From Siphonodentalium dalli (taxonomy: Eukaryota > Mollusca > Scaphopoda > Gadilida > Siphonodentaliidae), in assembly GCA_032622095.1 (NCBI GenBank), contig CP136062.1, positions 51,349,349 to 51,413,348 on the forward strand: 64,000 nucleotides of DNA, read 5' to 3'. Below, one piece after another: positions 1 through 9,202 of this stretch (within the stretch, counting starts at the first letter, position 1; every line of letters starts with the position of its first letter). A program made the position numbers and the translations under genes. The notes beneath the pieces were generated by a model. That model did no database searches. It was not told where the DNA came from and saw nothing but the letters and a program-made list of their open reading frames with translations.

Positions 1-173
1 ATAATAAGTTTAACAAATGTATGGCCATTTGTTGAAATTATTAACTGAATATTCCTAAGCAAAGGAACAAATCGTCAATGAGTATTTAGTAACTAGTAAT
101 TTGGTGTTTTTAATTTTTATTTCCATTGTGTAAGCCTCTAATCTAAAGCCAAGTGTCCCGTTTACAAACAATT

Positions 174-467
174 CTCAAAATATGGTGCTGGTCATTTGCA
201 GAATGGTGATGGTGAAGTTGGTGATGTGCACACCCATTGGGCACCTTGATTATGCATTGTGTCATCTGCCAATTAGGGGATACAGAGAAACTAAATTAAA
301 AAAGAAAAGAAACTTTCTAAAGAAACTAAAATGCAATTTGATAATACCAGAGAAGAATGAGGTCCCCTAGATGGTGAATTTAGTGATGCCAGCCCGCTGT
401 GTGGGATAGCATCACTAAATTCACCCTCTGGGGACCTCATTCTAAAATGACCAGCAGCATATTTTGA
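174..467. mobile_element. Family B-like foldback element, variant ends
   Basis: The ends match in inverse orientation (CTCAAAATATGGTGCTGGTC on the left; GACCAGCAGCATATTTTGAG on the right), and the right side holds the B hairpin (GAATGAGGTCCCC with GGGGACCTCATTC, 357-446). The left hairpin is degraded. A related left end occurs at 5673. I see no clear target duplication. The internal spacer with GCATTGTGTCATCTGCCAAT recurs in longer B copies. Confidence 0.6.
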
Positions 468-983
468 GGCGTACTTGTTAGAGATTTTTTCCAGCCTGAT
501 ATTAATTTAGATAGTGCTGCATTGATGCCATGCTCGCTATGTCATAGTGTCGAGACGTCATACATGTATGCTCTCTGCCATTGATCGATCAAAGCTGCAT
601 TGGTAGCCTTTGGTATTAAGCTACCTTATAATTGTCATTAACCGAGTACCCATCCATGAGTCGATGTATTATTCGCTAATTCTGATGTGCTCTTTAACCG
701 CTCGTATTGCTTCATCCTTTAATCAATGCCCTATATGACCAGGGTAATATATATAAATATAAAAGTAGCATCTGTCTCTCTGTCTGTTTGAGATTTTTCT
801 CCCAAACCACCTGTCAGATTTCAGCCAAAATTGTGTTTTTAGTTTTTCAAAATTTGTATTCGAAAAAATCAATTCTTTTAATTTAAAAAAAAAAAATTAA
901 TGTTAAAATGGTGAAACACAAAGGGGCTGCTAAATAAACTAAATAAAGCCCCATTGCATATAAAGTCTCCCTTATGATGTATT
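468..983. other. Non-coding stretch with interspersed-repeat remnant
   Basis: No open frame of note. Positions 740-960 carry a CTGTCTCTCTGTCTG tract followed by sequence resembling the repeat remnants at 16296-16450 and 43738-43960, with an A-rich run near 885-897. Confidence 0.4.
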
Positions 984-1203
984 TTAACTCTTCCATGACT
1001 GAAGCTTTCTGAAATTTTGAGAAAACCCTGTGCCAATGCATTCTCTTAAATATGCGAGTCTCTCAAAGGGAGCCTCGCATGTATAAGAGAATACATTGAC
1101 CTAACAATATTTACCTTGACTTTGTAAGCCAGCGCATTCTCCCTATGGGAGACTCGCATTTATAAGAGAATGCACTGGCACAGGAACTCCCGTCATGAAA
1201 GTG
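984..1203. mobile_element. C3 TTAA element
   Basis: Starts after TTAA (984-987) with CTCTTCCATGACTGAAGC and ends near CTCCCGTCATGAAA, so the termini are inverted. Two copies of the internal hairpin cassette are present (1036-1101 and 1130-1182). The right TTAA is not preserved (reads GTGA), so this is an aged copy. Confidence 0.7.
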
Positions 1204-1548
1204 ATGCTATCTGATCATGATTGGATTGTATGGCTATCTGTAACATCATGTTTATCAAGGTTTAATTAATTCATGAGAATGTCTGACAATCACAGGAATC
1301 AACTGACTCTCGGTAGCTAATAGCGACCCAAGTTTGAAGTTTGCCAAGTCTTTTTACAATATAAACGTCACCAATGTTAAAATAGAGTATGCAAACACTA
1401 TCTGAGACTTTAACCCTTTGTGTACTGAATGTATTTTCCCATCAGTTATAAAAGAATACATTGGAATGATCTTATTATTCATCTGGAGGGGTTTTCAGGA
1501 AAAATAAGATTACGACAGATAATAATACAAGTACAGAAGGAGCCCTAA

Positions 1549-1802
1549 CAAGACTGCAAATAGTGTGTCTGTCATTTGCAGAATGAGGTTCCCAGAGGGT
1601 GAATTTAGTGATGCTACCCCGCATAGCGGGCTAGCATCACCAAATTCACCCTCTGGGAACCTCATTCTGCTGAGGTGTAAGCAGAATGAGGTCCCCAGAG
1701 GGTGAGTTTGGTGATGCTAGCCTGCTGTGCTGGGTAGCATCACTAAATTCACCCTCTGGGGACCTCATTCTGCAAATGACAGACACACTATTTCAAGGCT
1801 TG
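1549..1802. mobile_element. Family B foldback element, 254 bp, 8-bp TSD
   Basis: Complete copy with exact 8-bp target duplication AGCCCTAA at 1541-1548 and 1803-1810. Termini are CAAGACTGCAAATAGTGTG and CACACTATTTCAAGGCTTG. It contains two successive hairpins (1581-1670 and 1684-1772), each a palindrome built on GAATGAGGT and ACCTCATTC. The 8-bp duplication is the hAT superfamily signature; no transposase is present. It is nearly identical to 5850-6103. Confidence 0.9.
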
Positions 1803-1852
1803 AGCCCTAATTATTACAGGGAAATGTTCAGATAATAAGATCAACAAACTAT

Positions 1853-2074
1853 AGAAATGCCCTAAATAAACGACTTCTTAACGACAGCGGAATTATGGGT
1901 AATTTTTTAGGATTTTGTCGAAAATATGGCTTGTTGCCATTCATCGGAGAGCTCTCACTGAGGGCTTTCCGATGAATGGCAACAAGCCATATTTCCGACT
2001 AAATCCTGAAAATTTACCCATAATTATGCTGTGGTTAAGGGGTCAATTATTTAGGGCATTACTCCTGCTACTCG
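1853..2074. mobile_element. Family A foldback element
   Basis: Both palindrome arms are present and meet at the GGAGAGCTCTCACTGAGGG centre near 1947-1966. The right arm is clean. The left end is mutated (GAAATGCCCTAAATAAACGA) and the right end reads GGGCATTACTCC instead of ending in TGTA. Confidence 0.85.
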
Positions 2075-2275
2075 TCGATGAGTATTTAATATTGAAAAGG
2101 TTAAACAGACACCATACCTTGATACAAAATAACCAATGAATAATTCAAAGCGTTGTAATTAGTTTAGGAGGTAGGACGCCCAAGTCACCTTCCAGCAAAA
2201 TGTGGAGTAATTGGTCTGAAGCGATGGGAATTCAATTGATAGTTGTACAGAGAAGTCGATTTCCCCTGACACTTC

Positions 2276-2661
2276 CACCATGATGTATTCTCTCTATCTA
2301 TCCGAGTCGATCAGGTGAAATCAAATCATCCGTCACATCTATCTCCCATCAGTCTCAATCAGGGATGCATATTCGGAAGCAGTTTTTGCTTCGTAAGGTG
2401 GTGATTTCGCTTTATCATAAGAGAAACTTCAGCTGCTCAGATTACAATATACAAAAGACATGCTGCCACATTTAATATATTCTGAATTAAATTTTGCCTC
2501 AATTTTCATTGTCTAACAAAATTTAGACTCTCGATTAAGCTGCGGGTACAGTTTCAATTTTCAAGTTTATTGTATACAGAACGGTGGGTCATATGAGTTT
2601 TTATTCAGCAATAACATAAACAAAAATCGACTCGGATAGATAGAGAGAATACATCATGGTG
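2276..2661. repeat. 34-bp perfect inverted repeat flanking a LINE fragment
   Basis: The segment 2276-2309 (CACCATGATGTATTCTCTCT...) is the exact reverse complement of 2628-2661, which covers the start of the LINE fragment. The latter recurs at 3070-3103 because of the tandem duplication. It suggests an inverted LINE piece or a twin-priming-like rearrangement. Confidence 0.75.
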
Positions 2662-3381
2662 CTAAATGCTGCGGCGCAAGTTGTATCATACACTCCTCGG
2701 CATGAACATATAACTCCAGTTCTCAAGCAATTACACTGGCTGCCAGTGGAGTATCGAATCATGTTCAAAATTATTTTGCTTGTATTCAAATCTCGTAATA
2801 ACATGTCACCATTGTATATACAGGATATGATCAAAGACAGAAATGTGTGTACATAGGGATTACGATCTGATAGCAGTATGCTTTTGTACATTCCTTTCAA
2901 CAAACAGAAAACGTTTGGCGATAGGGCATTTTCATTTGCCTCAATTTTCATTGTCTAACAAAATTTAGACTCTCGATTAAGCTGCGGGTACAGTTTCAAT
3001 TTTCAAGTTTATTGTATACAGAACGGTGGGTCATATGAGTTTTTATTCAGCAATAACATAAACAAAAATCGACTCGGATAGATAGAGAGAATACATCATG
3101 GTGCTAAATGCTGCGGCGCAAGTTGTATCATACACTCCTCGGCATGAACATATAACTCCAGTTCTCAAGCAATTACACTGGCTGCCAGTGGAGTATCGAA
3201 TCATGTTCAAAATTATTTTGCTTGTATTCAAATCTCGTAATAACATGTCACCATTGTATATACAGGATATGATCAAAGACAGAAATGTGTGTACATAGGG
3301 ATTACGATCTGATAGCAGTATGCTTTTGTACATTCCTTTCAACAAACAGAAAACGTTTGGCGATAGGGCATTTTCATTTGC
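2498..3381. repeat. 442-bp tandem duplication
   Basis: Positions 2498-2939 and 2940-3381 read the same wherever I compared them, with an offset of 442. The unit includes part of a LINE ORF and its upstream flank. It could be a very recent duplication or an assembly artefact. Confidence 0.85.
2656..2937 (+). pseudogene. LINE ORF2 C-terminal fragment, first duplicate
   Basis: The frame reads VLNAAAQVV, HITPVLKQLHWLPVEYRI, FKIILLVFK, SPLYIQDMI. This is the block found just downstream of the reverse-transcriptase domain in CR1/L2-type LINEs, where the usual form is HITPVLxxLHWLPVxxRIxFKILLLxFKAL. An in-frame TAG lies at 2854-2856, and the frame then continues as GLRSDSSMLLYIPFNKQKTFGDRAF until the duplicate junction at 2939. 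In-frame TAG just upstream means no functional ORF. Confidence 0.75.
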
Positions 3382-3493
3382 AGGTCCACATCTATGGAAT
3401 AGTATTCCACCTCACTTGAAAATATTCACTGATTTAAATAAGTTTAAGACCGGCCTCAAAACATATCTCTTTGATGTAGCATTTAATTCCTAG
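3098..3493 (+). pseudogene. LINE ORF2 C-terminus, second duplicate, reaches stop
   Basis: Encodes the same block as 2656-2937 but runs on to the natural C-terminus. After the in-frame TAG at 3296-3298 the same frame reads GLRSDSSMLLYIPF, KQKTFGDRAFSFAGPHLWNS, IPPHLK and KTYLFDVAFNS, then TAG at 3491-3493. The GDRAFxxAxPxLWNSLP motif is characteristic of the tail end of CR1/L2-clade ORF2 in marine invertebrates. Endonuclease and RT domains are absent, so this is a 5'-truncated, dead copy. Confidence 0.8.
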
Positions 3494-3616
3494 ATATATG
3501 TGCATGTACATGTATTATGCTGATTAGGCAATGAGCTCGATGTAATGTAAAGCGCCGTTGAATATGTACTCATAATATTGAGCGCTATACAAATTAATTA
3601 TTGTATTGTATTACCA
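3494..3616 (+). mobile_element. LINE 3' UTR and tail
   Basis: Follows the ORF stop directly. It contains AAAGCGCCGTTGAATATGTA and GAGCGCTATACAAATTAATT, ending in a short TTGTA-type repeat near 3598-3612. This 3' end style is typical of LINEs and their partner SINEs in marine invertebrates. The SINE tail at 23228-23255 is similar in style. Confidence 0.65.
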
Positions 3617-5019
3617 AAACAAAACAAAAAGAACAATTGTTACATGTATATGTATGTTTTTTTGAAGAAAAAAAAAGTGTTTTTCCTAGAATTGATGGTA
3701 TTGAAGAGTAGGTTATCTCATGCCATGCATGCTTTTATGAATTCACATATCAACTTCGTATCTTTTGCATTATTAGGGTTTAAAATTCTTTTAATTGTTT
3801 GACCTGCATCTGTTGATCCTGCAGAAAAATCAATCTGGTTAATCCCAGATTATTCAAAAGGGGTGCTCTATGTTCAGTGTGTTTCTGACAAAATAATAAG
3901 AAATGCTCTTCATCTTCCATAATGTTACAGAGTCTACATGAAATAGCGGGGAATTCCATTACTTCTAATAAGCATTACATCAGTATCCGACAATCACGAC
4001 CTTTTAACAGTAAAGCGATGAAGCCAATCAGACGATTATCAGAATTCCTACTTAATTTATAATTTCACATACAGTACATAAATCTCATTTTGAGTTTGTT
4101 ATTCCATTCAAAATTGCATTCGACAACCTGGCAAATAAATATACAAATATGAATATATCCCTTCACCTGGACCTTTCGAATCTAAATTATACCTCCCTCA
4201 CCACTGAGAAATCAAAATGCCTATAACCCCTTCCCTACCCTGTGAATATTAGATTTGAGGTCGAACCGAATCTTGAAACCAAATCAGCATGTTGATTTCA
4301 AATTGAACTGAACCTCAAACCTGATTACCGACCGCGCCTCATGATAGTGGACAATTAGAACATAGTTAGATAACTTAGTGTATATAAGTTCAACAAACGT
4401 CCATCTGAACATTTCAATTGAATGTATAGGAAACATTAGGCACTTTTATCACCTGTTTATCTGTCTGTGTCTGCTTATATTACCTGAAAATCTGTCCAAT
4501 TAAATAATAGACCATTCCTTTGTATACTTTTATAACTGATAGAAGAGTCTATTTTGTAAAGAAAAGGTTAATAACTTGTGAACTGTACTTTTCATATCAG
4601 TATTCACACCGACTTTTGGAAGCACAGTGTTAATTGAATATAACTGTTCTGTTTAATTCCGAATTATGAATTGTTGATTAGGGCGTATATATATATATAA
4701 CCTGTGAACTGTACTTTTCATGTCAGTATTCACACTGAATATAAGATTATTCTTATCTATTGCTATAATTAAAAGCCTGGCATTGACAGCGAATGTAAGA
4801 TGTCCATAGCGTTGGTTTAATTGGGGGAGGACGCATCACATTAACAGTGTGTTATTGAGCTATTATGGCTTGTAATTTTCCGGGTGATTATTTCCCAAAC
4901 GACTGTTAATCGGATCTGATGAATGGCTCTCGGAAATAGCGATGCTATCAATCAAGCGGGGCTTGTCACAGTAAAAAACACACCACCATCGGTATTGTGC
5001 TGGGATAAATGAGCTTTAT
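3617..5019. other. Non-coding stretch, no gene seen
   Basis: No recognisable coding sequence. A-rich after the LINE tail, then unique-looking AT-rich DNA. Two short echoes of each other occur (AACTGTACTTTTCAT with CAGTATTCACAC at 4583-4607 and 4707-4733). There is a TA microsatellite at 4686-4698. Confidence 0.5.
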
Positions 5020-5027
5020 TTTAACCC

Positions 5028-5459
5028 TTCTGTCTGACATTTGCAGAATGAGGTCCCCAGATGGCGAATTTAGTGATGCTATCCCACTCAGTGGGCTAGC
5101 ATCATCAAATTCACCCTATGGGGACCTCATTCTGCTTAGGCCGCATCTTCCAGGAAGTATCTATAGTCTCAAAATAACATTATTTTTAGTTACTTATTCC
5201 CTTGTCAATTTCTATATCCCCTAATTTGCAGAAAATAAAATGCATAATCGAGGTGACTATTAAATGGGTTAACATCACAAAGTTCAACTGGGGAATGTCA
5301 ATCTGATCGTAGTTCTCCCATAGCAGTTGAGGTCTAAGAGGAATGAGGTCCCCTGAGGGTGAATTTGATGATGCTGGCCCACTATGCAGGATAGTGTCAC
5401 TAAATTCCCCCTCTGGGGACCTCATTTTGCAAATGACAGGCACACTAAATTCAGGCTTG
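5028..5459. mobile_element. Family B foldback element with spacer, probable 8-bp TSD
   Basis: Flanked by TTTAACCC (5020-5027) and TTTAACTC (5460-5467), 7 of 8 matching. Hairpin 1 is at 5044-5134 and hairpin 2 at 5341-5430, separated by the ~200-bp spacer seen in the longer B copies (CAATTTCTATATCCCC, GCATAATCGAGGTGAC). The left terminus is shortened to TTCTGTCTGACATTTGCAG. Confidence 0.8.
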
Positions 5460-5486
5460 TTTAACTCTTCCTTCCAAGTTTGACTA

Positions 5487-5606
5487 CAGTAATGCTCTGC
5501 CGAGAGCTTTCCGATGACTGGCAACAAGCCATATTTCCGACTAAATCCTGACAAGTTACCCATAATTCTGCTGTGGGTAAGAAGTCGATTACTTAGAGCA
5601 TTACTG
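5487..5606. mobile_element. Family A element with left arm deleted but both TAs kept
   Basis: TA at 5485-5486, then CAGTAATGCTCT, then an abrupt jump to the palindrome centre (GAGAGCTTTCCGATG) and a full right arm ending GCATTACTG with TA at 5607-5608. Either the deletion arose after insertion, or a one-armed form was itself mobile. Confidence 0.85.
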
Positions 5607-5672
5607 TAGGCCAAAATCACCTAACACATGATTGAGTATGTCATTATGAATTTGAGTGGATCAAAATCAGGC

Positions 5673-5795
5673 CTCAACATATGGTGCTGGACATTTGCAA
5701 AATGAGGTCCCCAGAGGGTGAATTTAGTCACGCTACCCCACACAGTGAGCTAGCATTACAAAATTCATCCTCTGGGACCTCATTTATATCATGGA
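5673..5795. mobile_element. Family B fragment, single hairpin
   Basis: Left end CTCAACATATGGTGCTGGAC resembles the variant terminus at 174. One hairpin follows (5700-5783). The right half of the element is missing. Confidence 0.65.
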
Positions 5796-5849
5796 TCACT
5801 TTTATGACAGAGTGCCCATACCGAAAATGACCAGGCCTGATATTAAGAG

Positions 5850-6103
5850 CAAGCCTTGAAATAGTGTGTCTGTCATTTGCAGAATGAGGTTTCCAGAGGG
5901 TGAATTTAGTGATGCTACCCCGCATAGCGGGCTAGCATCACCAAATTCACCCTCTGGGAACCTCATTCTGCTGAGGTGTAAGCAGAATGAGGTCCCCAAA
6001 GGGTGAATTTGGTGATGCTAGCCTGCTGTGCAGGGTAGCATCACTAAATTCACCCTCTGGGGACCTCATTCTGCAAATGACAGACACACTATTTCAAGGC
6101 TTG
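5850..6103. mobile_element. Family B foldback element, 254 bp, exact 8-bp TSD
   Basis: Target duplication ATTAAGAG at 5842-5849 and 6104-6111 is exact. Termini are CAAGCCTTGAAATAGTGTG and its complement. Two hairpins share the same loops as 1549-1802, including CCCCGCATAGCGGG. It is inserted at the left tip of the TTAA element 6109-6439, whose first bases form the duplicated target. Confidence 0.9.
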
Positions 6104-6108
6104 ATTAA

Positions 6109-6439
6109 GAGGGAGGTCAAGTGACCAATTTTGAATGGGGACTTCCATCAGGTATTTATCTGGCGTGTCCGCTTGGTAAATTATAAAATTTTGCAATAAA
6201 TGTATTTTTGATTTTTTTTCTGGAATTACATCACTTGACCTACATTTGAAAAATCGATATAAAATAAAAAAATAAATACGCCAACATTATGATGGAACAA
6301 ATTCCAAGCGGATCCGCCAGATAAATACCTGTTGTTTCCAATACCACATCAAGTCACAGTCAGAAGTGCAACTCTGTAACTTTTGCTCTGCAGATTTGCA
6401 TGGAAATCCCCATTCAAAATTGGTCACTTGACCTCCCCC
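6109..6439. mobile_element. TTAA-flanked inverted-repeat element (separate family)
   Basis: TTAA at 6105-6108 and 6440-6443. Termini are GAGGGAGGTCAAGTGACCAA and the inverse TTGGTCACTTGACCTCCCCC. A further inverted pair lies inside (CAGGTATTTATCTGGCG near 6150 and GCCAGATAAATACCTG near 6316-6331). No ORF. The TTAA target suggests piggyBac-type mobilisation, but the ends differ from C1-C3. Confidence 0.75.
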
Positions 6440-6443
6440 TTAA

Positions 6444-6779
6444 ACCTTCAAAAGTAATGTTCAGATAACATATTCAGTCAAAAAGCAGAGAAGCCCCATA
6501 TAGATTAACATCCAGTTATTATAATGGAAAATAAAATTGGCCCCATGGTATCAAGGTATGTGAAAGCTTAACGCAGACGTCCGCCTAACGCATCCATAAA
6601 ACGCATGCGTTAAGCTCATGTATGTGAAAGCAGCTTTATTTTCCAAACCACCAAGGACCTCAACAAACACTTCCTAAATGACAAACATTGACTGTTGTCT
6701 TGATGTATGTGTGTCACTATGATTATCTGATAATAGAGCAGAACTCATTGCCTGGTGTTGATGTCTTTGCTTGAACATA
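6444..6779. other. Non-coding stretch, no gene seen
   Basis: AT-rich DNA. A short inverted-looking pair around 6570-6625 involves AACGCAGACGTCCGCC and AACGCATGCGTTAAGC. Nothing else recognised. Confidence 0.45.
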
Positions 6780-7515
6780 TATGTGTATGTGCATGATAAT
6801 TGTACGTCCGTGCTAAATTCCAAATAGACCAATGCAGGACGTCACTGTGACTTAATATTACTTCCGTATATTTGTAAGCATGCTGGATTAAATATGAGAA
6901 TATATGTGTACATGCTTACTTCCGTATATTTGTATGTATGTATTACATCTGCGAATATATGTGTACATGCATGATAATTGTACGTCCGTGCTGGATTAAA
7001 TCTGAAAATATATGTGTACATGTGTTATAATAGTATATCCATGCTGGCTTAAATCTGAAAATATATGTGTATACGCATGATAATTGTACATCCATGCTGG
7101 ATTAATTCTGAGAATATATGTGTATACGCGTGATAATTTTACATCCGTGCTGGATTAAATCTGAGAATATATATTTGTATACGCGTGATAACTGTACGTC
7201 CGTGCTGGATTAAATCTGAGAATATATGTGTACATGTGTTATAATTGTACGTCCATGCTGGATTAAATCTGAAAACATATGTGAACATGCGTGATAATTG
7301 TACGTCCATCCTGCATTAAATCTGAGAATATATGTGTATATATATGCGTGATAATTGTACGTCCATGCTGGATTAAATCTGAGAATATATGTGTACACGC
7401 GTGATAACTGTACATTCGTGTGGGATTAAATCTGAGAATATATGTGAACATGCGTGATAATTGTACGTCCATCCTGTATTAAATCTGAGAATATATGTGT
7501 ATATATATGATAATT
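6780..7515. repeat. Tandem array, unit about 58-62 bp
   Basis: About eleven imperfect copies of a unit built on TACGTCCGTGCTGGATTAAA, TCTGAGAATATATGTG and TACATGCGTGATAATTG. Copies diverge gradually, with early copies lacking the GGATTAAATC part. The array ends in GAGACACAGACAGCACACA, a sequence duplicated at 8288-8306. Confidence 0.85.
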
Positions 7516-7588
7516 TCCAAGAGACACAGACAGCACACACTCAGTAGCAGTTTGTATCAGACACAGAGTGTTAGCTCCTTATATGGGC

Positions 7589-7694
7589 TGGGAGCTTTCC
7601 GATGAATGGCAACAAGCCATATTTCCAACTAAATCCTGAAAAATTACCAATAATTCTGCTGTGGTTAAGGAGTCGATTACTTAGGGCATTATTG
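7589..7694. mobile_element. Family A right half only
   Basis: Begins at the palindrome centre (GGAGCTTTCCGATGAATGGC) and runs through a complete right arm to GGGCATTATTG plus TA. It abuts a C3 fragment directly at its outer end. Confidence 0.8.
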
Positions 7695-7858
7695 TATATA
7701 AGAGAATACATTGGCCTAACATAATTACCTTGACTTTGTAAGCCGAGCATTCTGTTAAATATGCGAGGCTCCTTTAATATGAGAGACTCGCATATATAAG
7801 AGAATGCAATGGCACAAGTTCTTTAATGTTACACCAGCTCACCTCACGTCATGACAGG
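7695..7858. mobile_element. C3 fragment, left end lost
   Basis: Starts inside a hairpin cassette (TATAAGAGAATACATTGGCC), then CTTGACTTTGTAAGCC, a second cassette (7748-7812) and a degraded right end ending CACGTCATGACAGGG. The left part has been lost at the junction with the A half-element. Confidence 0.65.
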
Positions 7859-7922
7859 GAAAGGTGTTGGAATAAAAATAGTGTCAGCTGAAGAAATCAC
7901 AGAATTTTAAACTCCATGAATA

Positions 7923-8112
7923 CAGTAATGCCCTAATTAATCGACTCCATAACCACAGCAGAATTATGGGTAATTTTTCAGGATTTAGTCGGAAATATGG
8001 CTTGTTGCCATTCATCGGAAAGCTCTCCAACAAGCCATATTTCCAACTAAATCCTGAAAAATTACCCATAATTCTGCTGTGGTTATGGAGTCGATTAATT
8101 AGGGCATTACTG
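7923..8112. mobile_element. Family A foldback element, TA TSD
   Basis: TA at 7921-7922 and 8113-8114, ends CAGTAATGCCCTAATTAATC and its inverse. Both arms present. The centre is trimmed asymmetrically (GGAAAGCTCTCCAACAAGCC), removing part of the right arm next to the centre. Confidence 0.9.
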
Positions 8113-8454
8113 TAGCTTATGTTTTTTAAAACCATGATTTTAATCTCTGAATTGATATTTAAGCAAAATACAATACTTCAATATATGGTGAAATGTTTTT
8201 CAACCGAATTGCATCCTCTTTATAAGTGGGTGCTGTGGGAGTTGGAACAAATTTGAGAACGTATGTGTACACGCGTGATTATTCCCATGAGACACAGACA
8301 GCACACAGTCATTAGTAGTTTGTATCGGAAACAGAATGTTAACTCCTTGTATGGCTGCCTAAATGAATCTTATGAGTCTAACGTCTCAGGAAATCTGACG
8401 TCTCTTCTAACAATACTCTGGTTATCAAAGAGCCGCACAGGTTTAGCTGTCTGA

Positions 8455-8950
8455 ATAAAGAAGTAGCACAAGTCAATAAATTGTCAGTTGAAGAAATCTC
8501 AACAATTTAATGTGGTTTCCATGGAAACTCCTCAATATAGGATTAAAAATGTGCTTTATTTTATAGATTGCAATGAAAAAATAACTGCAGGTAAAAAGGA
8601 CGCCTGTTTGTTTCTGGAGTGATGATGTCTATGATTTCAATATTACAATCTTTGCTAAAGAAAGTAGCACAAGTCAATACATTGTTAGTTGAAGAAATCT
8701 CAAGAATTTAATGTGGTTAAATTTCCATGGAAACTCCTCAATATAGGACTGAAAACTGTGCTTTATTTTGTTTTAGATTGCCATAAAAAAGTTACTGTTG
8801 GAAACAAGCTAGGCCATGTGCTTTGTTTCTGGACTGGTAAATTTCTATGATTTCAATAAGTCTTTTCTAAGGAAATTAGAACAAGCTAATATATTGTCAG
8901 ATGGGGTAATCTGAGAACCTTATTGTGGTTTCCATGGAAACTTGTGACAG
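8455..8950. repeat. Three imperfect tandem copies, unit about 180-200 bp
   Basis: Each copy contains AGCACAAGTCAATA or a variant, GAAGAAATCTCAA, AATTTAATGTGGTT and TTCCATGGAAAC. The second and third copies are increasingly diverged. A related phrase (GAAGAAATCACAGAATTTTA) sits at 7889. No coding signal. Confidence 0.65.
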
Positions 8951-9006
8951 AAAAATAGCTAATATTCTTAAAACCCTGATTTATCTAGGAATTTGTAAGC
9001 ATCTTA

Positions 9007-9202
9007 CAAGTAATGCCCTAAATAATCGACCCCTTAACCACAGCTGAATTATGGGTAACTTTTCAGGATTTAGTCGGAAATATGGCTTGTTGCCATTCAT
9101 CGGATTCCGATGAATGGCAACAAGCTATATTTCCGACTAAATCCTGAAAAGTTACCCATAATTCAACTGTGGTTAAGGGGTCAATTATTTTGGGCATTAC
9201 TG
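9007..9202. mobile_element. Family A foldback element
   Basis: Left end CAAGTAATGCCCTAAATAAT carries a one-base insertion. Right end is GGGCATTACTG with TA. The centre is shortened to CATCGGATTCCGATG, so the hairpin has no loop. Confidence 0.88.

Larger units (their letters stand above)
7470..8350. repeat. Diverged direct duplication pair (7495-7590 and 8255-8350)
   Basis: Both copies run GAGACACAGACAGCACACA, then GTTTGTATC, then TTAGCTCCTT or TTAACTCCTT. The second copy sits beyond an inserted A element and a C3 remnant. It keeps a short relic of the array unit (GAGAACGTATGTGTACACGC). Confidence 0.6.

Noticed and set aside
5186-5620. 144-codon minus-strand frame
   Set aside because: Runs through a family B element and a family A half-element; an artefact of repeat sequence. 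The same holds for the many frames containing ICRMRSPEGEF or QCILLYMR.
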